DNA of 50,429 nt from Planctomycetota bacterium (GCA_026184295.1 JAHCJK010000020.1:1-50429), one strand, 5' to 3'; counted from the stretch's first letter, positions 1 to 7,997 are shown. Numbers and translations: made by a program. Notes: a model not told the origin generated them from the sequence alone.

Positions 1-90
1 AAACGGCCGCAGCCAGTGGCACCAAAGTCCGTTCTCAACACGAATCGAGTCCCAGCCTGTGCCACCCGCCCCCTGAACCACCACAGCCAT
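1..90 (-). CDS. Possible start of a gene running off the left edge
   Basis: On the minus strand an ATG at 90-88 opens a frame that stays open for 30 codons to the window edge. It begins M-A-V-V-V-Q-G-A-G-G-T-G-W. It follows the AT-rich orphan gene by 14 bases and is more GC-rich than it. I see no Shine-Dalgarno sequence. The product is unknown, and 30 open codons in GC-rich DNA could be chance. Confidence 0.2.
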   Translation of the reverse strand, partial: MAVVVQGAGGTGWDSIRVENGLWCHWLRPF

Positions 91-104
91 CACATCGGGG
101 ACAA

Positions 105-1034
105 TTACACGGAACGCTTACCTCGTACCCACCAAATTGGACTGTCGTGAACGCAATAACCTACTTTCAAACCAACCTTAGCGCATGCCTTCTCAATGTC
201 AGAATCGCATCTGAATCTGAGAAGAGAACGCACCGCCACTTTAGATAACTCTGTTTCAATCATAAGCTCATATTGCCCATACAAATCATCACAATTCATC
301 CGAACAAATTCAGGAAACTCAAACGACTCATCCCTCTCTGGAATGCCGCAAAACCTTGATGTCTTTATTCCAACAGAAACACATCCATATTGTGCATTCA
401 GATCAAGCACAATTGCAGTAATTGTTTCTGCCCTTTGATTTCGGAAGTTCAAAACCGAAGCCCGCAAAAGGTTCAGTAGCTTCTTAAAAATCACATTCTT
501 GGTTGCTTTAGGCCTTCTCCGAAAGTACTTTTCGCAACTACTAAACCTTGCAATGCTTCTGCATTTATCAGCTCTTTCAAAACTGACCGAATATAGACGC
601 GGTATATCGATATTCTGTGGGTCCTTGAGACAAAACTCACCATTAATAATAGCCCAAAGGCGGCTTAATGGCACATCGCTAGCGTTTGAAAAAAAGTCTT
701 TTTTTGAAGTGAATATTGGAATGAATTTGTGATTGATAAATACCCACCTGTTTCTTGAAATTGAACCGCATTGAATGCGTTTAAATGTCGAAATCCCTAA
801 TCTGCTGCGAAAAAATTTCACCGCATCGTCACTTAAGATAGGATAAGCTAGCCCCGCAAGGATGCTTGGGAGCATTCCCGTGCCACCAACAATAATGCGA
901 AGCCGCCTAAAGGGCTTTTGTGTTTTTGATAACTGTATGCAACACAATTCTGAAGACATTGGGAAACAGCCGATCAATCTCACTGCCGTCGGATTCTTCT
1001 TTATTCTAAACCACGGGAAGCGAGGTCGCAGCAC
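105..1034 (-). CDS. AT-rich orphan protein of unknown function
   Basis: A 309-residue protein that I do not recognise. The start is a GTG at 1034, because AGGAG lies 7 bases upstream (minus strand 1047-1043); an ATG 24 codons further in has no such support. No signal peptide or clear membrane segment is visible. The protein is basic in its first two thirds and rich in Arg, Lys, Phe and Ser. A central stretch around residues 205-225 (AETITAIVLDLNAQYG) looks like beta strands of a small globular domain. Codon use is AT-rich, unlike almost everything else in the window, which suggests recent acquisition. The right flank (1155-1225) is a copy of the sequence upstream of queF. It could belong to an immunity- or defence-type accessory family, but nothing in the sequence proves this. 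Confidence 0.6.
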   Translation of the reverse strand: MLRPRFPWFRIKKNPTAVRLIGCFPMSSELCCIQLSKTQKPFRRLRIIVGGTGMLPSILAGLAYPILSDDAVKFFRSRLGISTFKRIQCGSISRNRWVFINHKFIPIFTSKKDFFSNASDVPLSRLWAIINGEFCLKDPQNIDIPRLYSVSFERADKCRSIARFSSCEKYFRRRPKATKNVIFKKLLNLLRASVLNFRNQRAETITAIVLDLNAQYGCVSVGIKTSRFCGIPERDESFEFPEFVRMNCDDLYGQYELMIETELSKVAVRSLLRFRCDSDIEKACAKVGLKVGYCVHDSPIWWVRGKRSV

Positions 1035-1154
1035 TATCTGACTCCTGAGTATTTCTTGAGAAGAAGCTCCGGGGACAGACAGCTCAATTATTTCCAGAGA
1101 CAGCCCGTACCAGGATATTCGAGATGTACTTTAGGCCTTGGGCGCAGCGGATGC

Positions 1155-1225
1155 AATGGGCGCGAAAGCACCTGCTCCAGTTTCGTCCTTCGGTCGCAAA
1201 GCGGCGCGCGTGCTACCATGACTCG
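1155..1225. repeat. Direct repeat A, copy of the queF upstream region
   Basis: This 71-base stretch, from AATGGGCGCGAAAGCACCTG to CTACCATGACTCG, matches 2609-2681 with a few substitutions and one 2-base length difference in a GCGCGCG run. Both copies are preceded by TTTAGGCCTT. The second copy lies directly upstream of queF. This one lies between the AT-rich orphan gene and the 3' end of the papain-like gene, where it has no gene to serve. The rest of 1035-1296 holds nothing else I can identify. Confidence 0.8.
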
Positions 1226-1296
1226 GAGGGCCTGGCACAACCCAGATCAATGGTTAGATAGATTCAAATCGTGTGCGGGTGCCGCGCCGGGCCGGT

Positions 1297-2487
1297 TCAC
1301 CGGGCCTTCTGGGGGACTTCTTTTTTTCTGACCTTGGTCAGGACGCCCGTCATGGCGGTCTTTCCCGTGCCGTTCAAGACAACCGAAAAATCCACCTTGT
1401 CGCTGGCCACGTACTTGAAATACATGGTGCTCTTGTCGTCTCCGCCGGAAAGGATGAGAACGTCCTTGTTGGCCTTGTCGTAGGAGCAGCGGAAGACCAG
1501 TTCTTTCAACTCCTTCTGCCGCTTGTCCGGCATCGGGGCCAACTCGCCGGATTCCGGATCGAGAGCAACCAGGCGAAAGTCCTCCAGGTGGGGAATCATT
1601 CGAAAGGCCATCGCGCTGCGGACGGGCTTCCCGTCCCATTCCGTCGAGATCTCGCCCTTCCATTTGCCCGAAAAAACGGCTTCGCGGTAGACGGGCTCCA
1701 GCAGCACGGCGCGCTTCATGAACTTCTGTTCCGCGGTGGCGTCGATGGCCAGCGGAAGCAGCGGCCACGCCAGGGGCATCGGCTTTTCGCCCGTCGCGCT
1801 CGCGACCTTGGGCTGCAGGTTGATGCCCGCGCCTTTCCAATAGACAACGTGCGCCATGGTGATGCAGTCCATGGTCATCTCTTCGTATTTGACCTGATCC
1901 TTCCGCGCCAGCGTCTTGGCCCACTGCGCCGGAAAGACCTCCGCGACGAAGTCGCTGCCGTACTTCACCTTCGCGACGGCGCATTTCAGCGCTTCTTCGA
2001 CGACGCGCCAGCGGCGCGGGTCGTCCAGAGGCAGCGACTGGCGCTTCTGGTTCCAATGCGTCGGATCGGTCCATTCGATGGCCGCGCCCTTGTCGCCCTC
2101 GAACTTGAGCGCCCCGGTGGGATGCAGGGCGCGCGAACCATGCCCCGTGAAGAACTCCGTGAACTGCTCGGCGAACGAACGAACGGCCACGCGCGGAGCA
2201 TACGAATCGACGACCAGGAACGAGTCCTTCAGCCCCTCGTCGTAGGAATAAATCACGCACTGCTCGAAGGCCTCCGCGTACTTCTCCCGCAGGGCGACCG
2301 GCAGGTTCTTCCACTTGCCCAGATAGATGCCCGCGTGCCCGGGAAACGAGGACATGTTACCCAGCACGAGGTCCCCCGGCACCATGCCCGTCTCGTCGGC
2401 CTTCGGCGCCGGTTCGTTTTCCGCGAGAGCCGGAACGCAGGCGAGCGCCACCAGCACAAGCAGCGCGTGAAAGAGGCGGCGATTCAT
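1297..2487 (-). CDS. Secreted permuted papain-like (YiiX/NlpC-P60 type) protein
   Basis: A 396-residue protein with an N-terminal signal peptide (residues 1-22, MNRRLFHALLVLVALACVPA). The start at 2487 is supported by GGAGAA six bases upstream; upstream in-frame codons lack such a site. Around residues 38-58 the pattern GDLVLGNMSSFPGHAGIYLG resembles the His-bearing strand of permuted NlpC/P60 or YiiX-type hydrolases. A Cys follows much later (C209, in MTMDCITMAHV). A His-before-Cys order is what the circularly permuted branch shows. The C-terminal third (about 290-396) looks like an extra beta domain of unknown role. The enzyme would act outside the cytoplasm on a peptide or lipid amide. The substrate is unknown and the family assignment is by motif only. 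It is flanked by the two copies of the queF upstream repeat. Confidence 0.6.
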   Translation of the reverse strand: MNRRLFHALLVLVALACVPALAENEPAPKADETGMVPGDLVLGNMSSFPGHAGIYLGKWKNLPVALREKYAEAFEQCVIYSYDEGLKDSFLVVDSYAPRVAVRSFAEQFTEFFTGHGSRALHPTGALKFEGDKGAAIEWTDPTHWNQKRQSLPLDDPRRWRVVEEALKCAVAKVKYGSDFVAEVFPAQWAKTLARKDQVKYEEMTMDCITMAHVVYWKGAGINLQPKVASATGEKPMPLAWPLLPLAIDATAEQKFMKRAVLLEPVYREAVFSGKWKGEISTEWDGKPVRSAMAFRMIPHLEDFRLVALDPESGELAPMPDKRQKELKELVFRCSYDKANKDVLILSGGDDKSTMYFKYVASDKVDFSVVLNGTGKTAMTGVLTKVRKKEVPQKAR

Positions 2488-2608
2488 CGCAGGTTCTCCG
2501 TTCGAGGTTCCAGGCGGACCGATAAGTTCGATACGCACTCAAGCTAAGCATTGCCCATTCCATTTCAACTGTCTATGTCAAAGGCCCCTTGAAATGTTTT
2601 AGGCCTTC

Positions 2609-2681
2609 AATGGGCGCGAAAGCACCTGCCCCAGTTTCGTCCTTCGGTCGCAAAGCGGCGCGCGCGTGCTACCATGGCTCG
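2609..2681. repeat. Direct repeat A, copy next to queF
   Basis: This is the second copy of the repeat at 1155-1225, preceded by TTTAGGCCTT at 2598-2607. It ends 38 bases before the queF start codon and so probably carries the native queF promoter and leader region. I cannot assign clear -35 and -10 boxes within it. Confidence 0.8.
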
Positions 2682-2719
2682 CCGTAACCCATAATCCAGG
2701 CAGGAAGGCAGGACCGCAC

Positions 2720-3112
2720 ATGGCCACGAAGCGTTCGAACCGGGCGTCCAGCCCCGGACCGATCGAGTGTTTTCCCAACCGCCACGCCGACCGCGATTAC
2801 GAGATTCGCATCGTCGCGCCGGAATTCACGGCCGTCTGCCCGCGCACGGGCCAGCCGGACTTCGCGACGCTGACGCTCACCTACGTCCCCGACGCGCTGT
2901 GCCTGGAACTCAAGAGCTTGAAGCTGTACCTGCAGAGCTACCGCAACCGCGGGATCTTTCACGAACACGTCACGAACGCGATCCTGGACGACCTGGCGAA
3001 TTCCTGCCGGCCCCGGCGCATGACGCTGGTGGGCGAATTCAACGCGCGCGGCGGCATCGCGACCACGGTGACGGCCACCTACCCCGCCCGAAAGTCGAGA
3101 GCGCGCCGGTAA
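2720..3112 (+). CDS. queF: NADPH-dependent 7-cyano-7-deazaguanine reductase
   Basis: QueF reduces preQ0 to preQ1 with two NADPH, a late step of queuosine synthesis for tRNA wobble position 34. The protein is 130 residues, the normal size of the unimodular type. It shows the nucleophile Cys40 in [14 protein letters not shown], the proton donor Asp47, the QueF signature [20 protein letters not shown] (residues 63-82) and the end motif [10 protein letters not shown]. The start is the ATG at 2720, with AGGA six bases upstream. FolE, which makes the pathway precursor, is also in this window (48586-49152) but not linked. The last 23 codons exist again, diverged, at 4075-4143. The gene converges on the small membrane protein gene eight bases downstream. 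Confidence 0.95.
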   Translation: MATKRSNRASSPGPIECFPNRHADRDYEIRIVAPEFTAVCPRTGQPDFATLTLTYVPDALCLELKSLKLYLQSYRNRGIFHEHVTNAILDDLANSCRPRRMTLVGEFNARGGIATTVTATYPARKSRARR

Positions 3113-3120
3113 CCGGGGGC

Positions 3121-3687
3121 TCAGCGCCCCGCGTATTTCCTGTTCAGGTCGGTGATCAGCGCGTCCAGGCGGTTGGCCTTTTTCTCGATGCGCGCGCGGT
3201 CGGCGTCGCTGCCGTCGGACTTCAAGTAGTCGTCCATGACCTCCAGCATCAGGCCGTGAAACTCGCGCAGCTTGGGATCGGAGACCCCCGAGATCGGCAA
3301 CTGCGCAAACTGTGCGCGCATGTTGGGAAGGTCCTTCAGGACCCCTCGGCCGACTTTGCGGTCATAGGCCGTCGCCGCCTTCCAGTAGGTCAGGTCGCCG
3401 CTGCTCTTCCCGCTCAGCGCGCTGCCGATCCCGCCCAGCACCACGATCAATACGACGACCCCGACCCGGATGAGCAGCGGATTCATGTCGCTGCTCTCTT
3501 CCCGCCGGACCGGCCGCGGGCGGCGTCTTAGCGCCGTGCGCCGCGACGGCGCTGGCGCTTCCTCCGCGGCTTCGAGCGGGTTCGGCGCCGCCGGTTCAGG
3601 CGCGGGCCTCGGGCGCAGGGTGGTCCTGGAGGCCGATACCGGCCGAGCGACGCCCAGTCTCGGGCGAGGCGAATTCGATAGCGCCAT
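3121..3687 (-). CDS. Small single-pass membrane protein, unknown function
   Basis: A 188-residue protein that I do not recognise. Residues 1-65 are Pro/Arg/Ala-rich and disordered. A single membrane segment follows (NPLLIRVGVVVLIVVLGGIG, about 68-90). The C-terminal 100 residues are helical and charged and end in ITDLNRKYAGR. The start at 3687 has GGAGGT six bases upstream. The N-terminal part would be cytoplasmic if the positive-inside rule holds. It is the gene between queF and the truncated rhomboid copy, and converges with queF. Confidence 0.65.
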   Translation of the reverse strand: MALSNSPRPRLGVARPVSASRTTLRPRPAPEPAAPNPLEAAEEAPAPSRRTALRRRPRPVRREESSDMNPLLIRVGVVVLIVVLGGIGSALSGKSSGDLTYWKAATAYDRKVGRGVLKDLPNMRAQFAQLPISGVSDPKLREFHGLMLEVMDDYLKSDGSDADRARIEKKANRLDALITDLNRKYAGR

Positions 3688-3788
3688 GGGCGCACCTCCG
3701 AATACGAGTCGAAAGTGGGTCATATCGTGGCGGCTGGCAAGTGCCACAGAATTCCATAAAAACCCACAAGTGCATGAAACAGATGGTA

Positions 3789-4081
3789 TCAGGGCCTCTT
3801 GGGCTCGGCGGGCTCGGGCGCAGGCGATTTCGCCGCTTCATCTTCGGGCATCGCGGACTGCTCCCCATGGCGGCGCGGCGGTTCCGGCTGGTTCAGATAC
3901 GCGAGCACGCCGATCAGGCCGCGCGCGTGTTCCGCCACGTCGGCGGGGCTGACGGCGACGGCCAGCGAGAGGTACCGCGCGGCGGCGTGCGGGTCGTTCG
4001 CCACTGTGGCGTGCTGCGCGCGCTCGATCAGTTCCAGCCCCGCGCGGCGCGAAGGCCACCAGCGTTCGGCGCAGGCGCGCG
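3789..4081 (-). pseudogene. Truncated second copy of the rhomboid gene 3' end
   Basis: Positions 3868-4081 are identical to 6005-6218 inside the intact rhomboid gene except for one base (T at 4005, C at 6142). The fragment keeps the frame of the rhomboid C-terminal tail (ACAERWWPSRRAGLELIER and following) and ends with its own stop at 3789. The last 26 codons diverge in sequence but keep the same style (AKSPAPEPAEPKRP against SDPPEPAEPKNP). The untranslated stretch after it (3718-3788) also matches the one after the intact gene (5833-5907), more weakly. There is no promoter or start, and the membrane and catalytic parts are missing. At 4081 it is fused to a queF fragment. Confidence 0.85.
3868..4081. 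repeat. Direct repeat B, first copy (rhomboid tail)
   Basis: A 214-base direct repeat of 6005-6218 with a single mismatch, set in a longer weaker match of 3718-4081 to 5833-6218. The near identity of the inner part, against clear divergence of the outer part, suggests mixed ancestry rather than one simple duplication. Confidence 0.9.
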
Positions 4082-4143
4082 ACGGAATCGCGATCACAGT
4101 GACGGCCACCTGCCCCGCGTCCAGAACAAAGGCAAGGCGTTAA
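4075..4143 (+). pseudogene. Truncated second copy of the queF 3' end
   Basis: This stretch encodes ARDGIAITVTATCPASRTKARR and a stop. It lines up with the queF end [22 protein letters not shown], with 15 of 22 residues equal. The fragment begins exactly where the rhomboid tail copy ends, at a shared GCGCGCG (4075-4081). The rest of queF is missing, so it cannot be functional. Its stop is 13 bases from the stop of the convergent toroid gene, the same convergent layout that the real queF has with its own neighbour. Confidence 0.8.
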
Positions 4144-4156
4144 TGAGGCTGCGCGA

Positions 4157-5758
4157 TCACCTAAACGGCAAGTATCTATAATAGATCGTGCAAGCGAGGA
4201 GGTTCCAGGAAGTCGCGTGAACCGTGCCAGCACCGGTCCAAAGCCCACAGGCGGAGTAAGAGCCACTCTTCTGGCCGTCACGTCCCACGCCGGCTTCGAG
4301 TTGGATTTTCATGGCTGTGTGCTGTTCTTTCCAAATTTCGCCACCTGTATGAAAAGCATTCTGCATGAGTGCGAAGTTTAAAACCACATCAGTACAGCCT
4401 GTGCCGTAGGCAAAACCGCCGCAGCGCTTGACCGCCTCTTTAAATGCTGTCGAACGCCGTTTGTGTACCAAATCACCTTCGATTTCCTTTTCGTTTTGTG
4501 TCTGCGGTGCCAAATCTGCACGCAACCAGAGATGTACATTGAACGCAAACACGGTGGCATAGGGCGAACTTTCGCCGTTCTGCGACCATTTGAACTGGCC
4601 GGTTTTGGAATCTTCCAATGAGGACAGCCAAGCCTCGATGCGCGGTAGGAGTTTCTGGAACTTGGGAGTCTCTTCAGCCGGATGTCGGAGCGCGCTGCGG
4701 AAACTCAACGTTAAAAGCCAAACGGCTGGCAAGCTTACTTTTGGGCAAGCATCGGAGGTTGGTTCGCGTTGCTTCGAAAACCATTGCTCAAGCACGTCTT
4801 CCGCGTAGCATCGGGCTTGCTTTGCTGCGGTCTTGGTCTCTGGTACATTTCCCATGGTGGAGGCGCAAGTCAGTGCCCAAGCGGCAAACGCGTGGGACGA
4901 CATATCTTCCCGAGTGCCATTTGCATCGCAAAATGCTCCGTTTTCCCGCTGCTGACTTACGAGCCATTTGATTGCGCGTCTAACGTTGTCGCGATATTGC
5001 CCCACCCGCTCCGTGTGCCCGCACGACAAATATGCCACCAGCGCCAGCGCGGTTTGCGGAATATCGCCTTGCAACTCTGCGCCATGAAGGCGGCTGTTCC
5101 AGGAACCGTTTTGATCCTGTGCGCTTGCCAGCCACCTTAACGTGGCATCAGAATCAGATTGAGCGTCCTTTGAGTAAGATAAGCGCTTTAAACGCTTTTG
5201 GCCTGGTTTGATGTTCGTATAGCGCAGGCTCTCGACTTCTTCGGGGTCCAACGGAGGCGGTGGTTCTGGAACGGGCTTTTGGTGGTAAGTTAGTTGTACC
5301 ACTGCATGGCCTGGCATTTTGGCCCCAAAAGCGGGCAGGAACAAATCCGGATAGGCCGATCGGTACGCTATATAATCCGCCGAGTTTGCCGCAAAAGCTT
5401 GCTGCGTTTCTTGCAACCGCTCCAGACTGGTCTTGCCCTTGGCAAGCATGGCTTCCTGTGTTTTGAGCGCGTCCTTATACTGCGCAACTCGTTCTTCGTA
5501 GGTGTACAGCAGTTCGGCCAACGGGAGGAGCGATTCGACGCGCATGCGGACTTCCGGTTCCCCATGCTTGCGCGCAGCCAATAATGCCAGATATGCCTTG
5601 CCTCCCAATTCATGGAGCTTCTGCATGGCCGCTTCGCGTGTGTCGAAATGTTCCGCGCCAAGCTGTTCAATCAGCTTTTCGGCCTCGGAAGGTGCTTCCG
5701 CGCATAATGCATTCATGGACAGTAAACACGACAAAAAGATTGCGGTTCCTAAGTGCAT
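4157..5758 (-). CDS. Secreted protein with HEAT-like and terpene-cyclase-fold (alpha/alpha toroid) parts
   Basis: A 533-residue protein with signal peptide MHLGTAIFLSCLLSMNALCA. The start at 5758 has GGAG five bases upstream. Residues 22-80 look like HEAT-type helices (EQLGAEHFDTREAAMQKLHE). Residues 85-125 are a helical coiled-coil-like stretch, and a Pro-rich hinge follows at 163-171. From about 205 to the end there are repeated helix pairs with QW-like motifs (ATLRWLASAQDQNGSW), as in the squalene-hopene-cyclase/prenyltransferase toroid. The acidic DxDD motif of true cyclases is not visible, so this is probably a binding or scaffold toroid. The base composition is AT-richer than its neighbours. 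It sits between two copies of the rhomboid tail, which suggests that it arrived with a divergent version of the locus. Confidence 0.7.
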   Translation of the reverse strand: MHLGTAIFLSCLLSMNALCAEAPSEAEKLIEQLGAEHFDTREAAMQKLHELGGKAYLALLAARKHGEPEVRMRVESLLPLAELLYTYEERVAQYKDALKTQEAMLAKGKTSLERLQETQQAFAANSADYIAYRSAYPDLFLPAFGAKMPGHAVVQLTYHQKPVPEPPPPLDPEEVESLRYTNIKPGQKRLKRLSYSKDAQSDSDATLRWLASAQDQNGSWNSRLHGAELQGDIPQTALALVAYLSCGHTERVGQYRDNVRRAIKWLVSQQRENGAFCDANGTREDMSSHAFAAWALTCASTMGNVPETKTAAKQARCYAEDVLEQWFSKQREPTSDACPKVSLPAVWLLTLSFRSALRHPAEETPKFQKLLPRIEAWLSSLEDSKTGQFKWSQNGESSPYATVFAFNVHLWLRADLAPQTQNEKEIEGDLVHKRRSTAFKEAVKRCGGFAYGTGCTDVVLNFALMQNAFHTGGEIWKEQHTAMKIQLEAGVGRDGQKSGSYSACGLWTGAGTVHATSWNLLACTIYYRYLPFR

Positions 5759-5907
5759 GATCGCTCCGAATCCATACCACCTCTGGTTGGCAACCCAGCG
5801 CACCGGCGTATGAATAATACAACGCCCTTGGGGGTCATATCGTGGTGGAAGAAAAGCGCCACAGAATTCCATAAAGGCCCGCAAGTTCCTGAAACAGCAC
5901 TGACCGT

Positions 5908-7017
5908 TCAGGGATTTTTCGGCTCGGCAGGCTCTGGCGGGTCGGACGAGTTTTTTCCGGTCTCTGCGTCGCCCGGCTTGGTCTTTTCGTCCGGATCGGC
6001 CCCGTGGCGGCGCGGCGGTTCCGGCTGGTTCAGATACGCGAGCACGCCGATCAGGCCGCGCGCGTGTTCCGCCACGTCGGCGGGGCTGACGGCGACGGCC
6101 AGCGAGAGGTACCGCGCGGCGGCGTGCGGGTCGTTCGCCACCGTGGCGTGCTGCGCGCGCTCGATCAGTTCCAGCCCCGCGCGGCGCGAAGGCCACCAGC
6201 GTTCGGCGCAGGCGCGCGCGTCGTCGAAGCGCGCCTGGGCTTCGTCCCCGCGGCTCCGGTCTTCGGCGCGGAGCCCCGCGTGGACGTAGTACCAGGGATC
6301 GAAGAAGGTCCAGCGCGCCGCCGCGATCAGGCCCGCGGACACGAGCACCATCGAGAGCAGCAGCGCCAGCCCGACCCGCTGGTGCTTGCGCCAGTATTCG
6401 AAGAGCATCCCGTAGAGCGTGCCGAAGACCAGCCCGCCCAGGTGCGCCCAGTTGTCGGTGCGCGCGCCCAGCATCAGCGCGAAGTACAGGATCGCGATCA
6501 TCAGGGCCGTGCGGCGGACGTCGGCGCTGCGGTAGGCCGTCGTCCAGCGCGCGTTCTGCATGATCAGCACGGCCAGATACGCGCCCTCGATCCCGAAGAT
6601 GCAGCCCGAGGCGCCGACCGAGACGTTCCCGCCGAAGAGCATGCTCAGGCAGATCCCGCCGATGCCGCTCATGTAATAAATCGAGCCGTAGTTCGAGGAA
6701 CCGAAGTGAACTTCCGCCGAGGGCCCCATGTACCAGAGGCACATCATGTTCATGACGATGTGCATCAGCCCGCCGTGCAGGAACATGGGAAGCACCAGGC
6801 GCTGCCACTGGCCGTCCCACAGGCCTTCGTGCTGGCTCGCGCCGAGCCGCACGAGCGTCTCCAGGTCCACCCGCATCAGGCCGCCGGTGTGGCCGTCCAG
6901 CGAATGAACCGTGGAACTGGCGACGACCGAATACACGAAGAAGCAGATGCACCCGGCCAGGTTGGCGCAGGTGATCGGCGCGGCTTCGAGCATGTTCGCG
7001 GGGCTTCGGCTGGGCAT
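5908..7017 (-). CDS. Rhomboid-family intramembrane serine protease with TPR-like tail
   Basis: A 369-residue membrane protein. The rhomboid core shows HGGLMHIVMN (residues 81-90, oxyanion His and Asn), the catalytic Ser137 in GASG, and the catalytic His192 in NWAHLGG. Six or so membrane segments lie between residues 15 and 240. After the last one, residues 245-345 form helical TPR-like pairs (ARACAERWWPSRRAGLELIE, HAAARYLSLAVAVSPADVAE), and the end is Pro/Glu/Lys-rich. Such enzymes cleave membrane-spanning substrates within the bilayer. The substrate here is unknown. The start at 7017 has AAAAGG five bases upstream. The C-terminal part is duplicated at 3789-4081. Confidence 0.88.
   Translation of the reverse strand: MPSRSPANMLEAAPITCANLAGCICFFVYSVVASSTVHSLDGHTGGLMRVDLETLVRLGASQHEGLWDGQWQRLVLPMFLHGGLMHIVMNMMCLWYMGPSAEVHFGSSNYGSIYYMSGIGGICLSMLFGGNVSVGASGCIFGIEGAYLAVLIMQNARWTTAYRSADVRRTALMIAILYFALMLGARTDNWAHLGGLVFGTLYGMLFEYWRKHQRVGLALLLSMVLVSAGLIAAARWTFFDPWYYVHAGLRAEDRSRGDEAQARFDDARACAERWWPSRRAGLELIERAQHATVANDPHAAARYLSLAVAVSPADVAEHARGLIGVLAYLNQPEPPRRHGADPDEKTKPGDAETGKNSSDPPEPAEPKNP
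6005..6218. repeat. Direct repeat B, second copy (within intact rhomboid gene)
   Basis: This is the partner of 3868-4081 with one mismatch in 214 bases. It lies entirely in the coding sequence of the rhomboid C-terminal domain. Confidence 0.9.
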
Positions 7018-7160
7018 GCGAACCTTTTACCACGCGCCTGGAAATGTGCGTGGGCATTCGCCGCGGCGCAGAGGGGGCCTTGCAACCGTTGGTGAAACCG
7101 GGCATGATGCCGCCTCGCGTCAGCCATCCGGGGGGATTCGGCCGAGGAGTCTCAGCGCCC

Positions 7161-7997
7161 ATGGGCGTGCGCTTTTGCGTCTTGGGATCGGGGTCCGCGG
7201 GCAACGCGGCGCTGGTGATGACGCCGCGCGCGCACGTCCTCATCGATCTCGGCTTCACCCCCGACGACCTGGCCGCGCGCATGGAAGGCACCGGCGCCGC
7301 CTGGGACTCGCTCAAGGCCGTCGTTCTGACGCACACCCACGGCGACCACCTGAAAAAGCGCACGCTCAAAGAGATCGCGAACCGCGAGATTCCCTTTTTC
7401 TGCCACGAAGGCCACGCCAAGCACCTCCAGGGCGGGCGGTACTTCAAGCGCCTTGCCGCGGCCGGCGCGGTGCGGACCTACAGCGGGCGCGAACCCTTCG
7501 AGGTCGCCGACGGGATCCGTTTTCTGCCGCTGCATCTCCCGCACGACTGCCCGCCGACGTACGGGTTCCGCATCGAAGCCCTGAACGGCAACGGCGACGA
7601 ACGCCCGGCCAAGCTCGGCTACCTGGCCGACCTGGGCCACGAACGCGCGGGCCTGTGCGAGGCCGTCGCCGACGTCGATCTGCTCGCGCTGGAATTCAAC
7701 CACGACGAGGACCTGGAACGGAACAGCGGACGCCACCCGAAGCTGATCGACCGCGTGCTCGGCGACCAGGGGCATCTTTCGAACCGCCAGGCCGCGCTGG
7801 TCTTCGAAAACGTGCTCAAGCTGGCCAACGGCACCGGCGGCCCGCGGCTGCTCGTGCAGATGCATTTAAGCGAAGACTGCAACCGCCCCGACCTGGCCTA
7901 CAAGGCCGCGCAGGAGGTCGTGCTGCGCATGGGCGCCCACACGAAGGTCTTTTCCACGAAGCAGAACCTGCGCGGGACCGTGCACGAGATCGCGTAA
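7161..7997 (+). CDS. Metallo-beta-lactamase-fold hydrolase, WalJ/YycJ-like
   Basis: A 278-residue cytoplasmic protein. It starts with the fold's first strand MGVRFCVLGSGSAGNAALV, followed by the metal motif THTHGDH, the later ligands PLHLPHDCPPTYGF and YLADLGH, and a family-typical ALEFNHDEDLE. This order matches the YycJ/WalJ group (dinuclear metal hydrolases tied to cell-wall and DNA-damage signalling in Firmicutes). The substrate here is not known. The start ATG at 7161 was chosen because the conserved domain begins there and GAGGAG lies about 11 bases upstream. The possible upstream extension is poorly conserved in character. It is divergent from the rhomboid gene, with a 143-base spacer. 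Confidence 0.85.
   Translation: MGVRFCVLGSGSAGNAALVMTPRAHVLIDLGFTPDDLAARMEGTGAAWDSLKAVVLTHTHGDHLKKRTLKEIANREIPFFCHEGHAKHLQGGRYFKRLAAAGAVRTYSGREPFEVADGIRFLPLHLPHDCPPTYGFRIEALNGNGDERPAKLGYLADLGHERAGLCEAVADVDLLALEFNHDEDLERNSGRHPKLIDRVLGDQGHLSNRQAALVFENVLKLANGTGGPRLLVQMHLSEDCNRPDLAYKAAQEVVLRMGAHTKVFSTKQNLRGTVHEIA

Noticed and set aside
3718..5835. The toroid gene as a transposon flanked by a target-site duplication
   Set aside because: The flanking repeats are hundreds of bases long and coding. There are no terminal inverted repeats or transposase, and the queF fragment at the junction is better explained by joining of two locus versions.
4157..7447. A 1096-codon open frame on the minus strand that joins the toroid gene to the rhomboid region
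   Set aside because: Only the part from 5758 downward reads like a protein. The upstream part overlaps the rhomboid and WalJ-like genes in another frame and has Arg/Ala/Pro-rich shadow composition.
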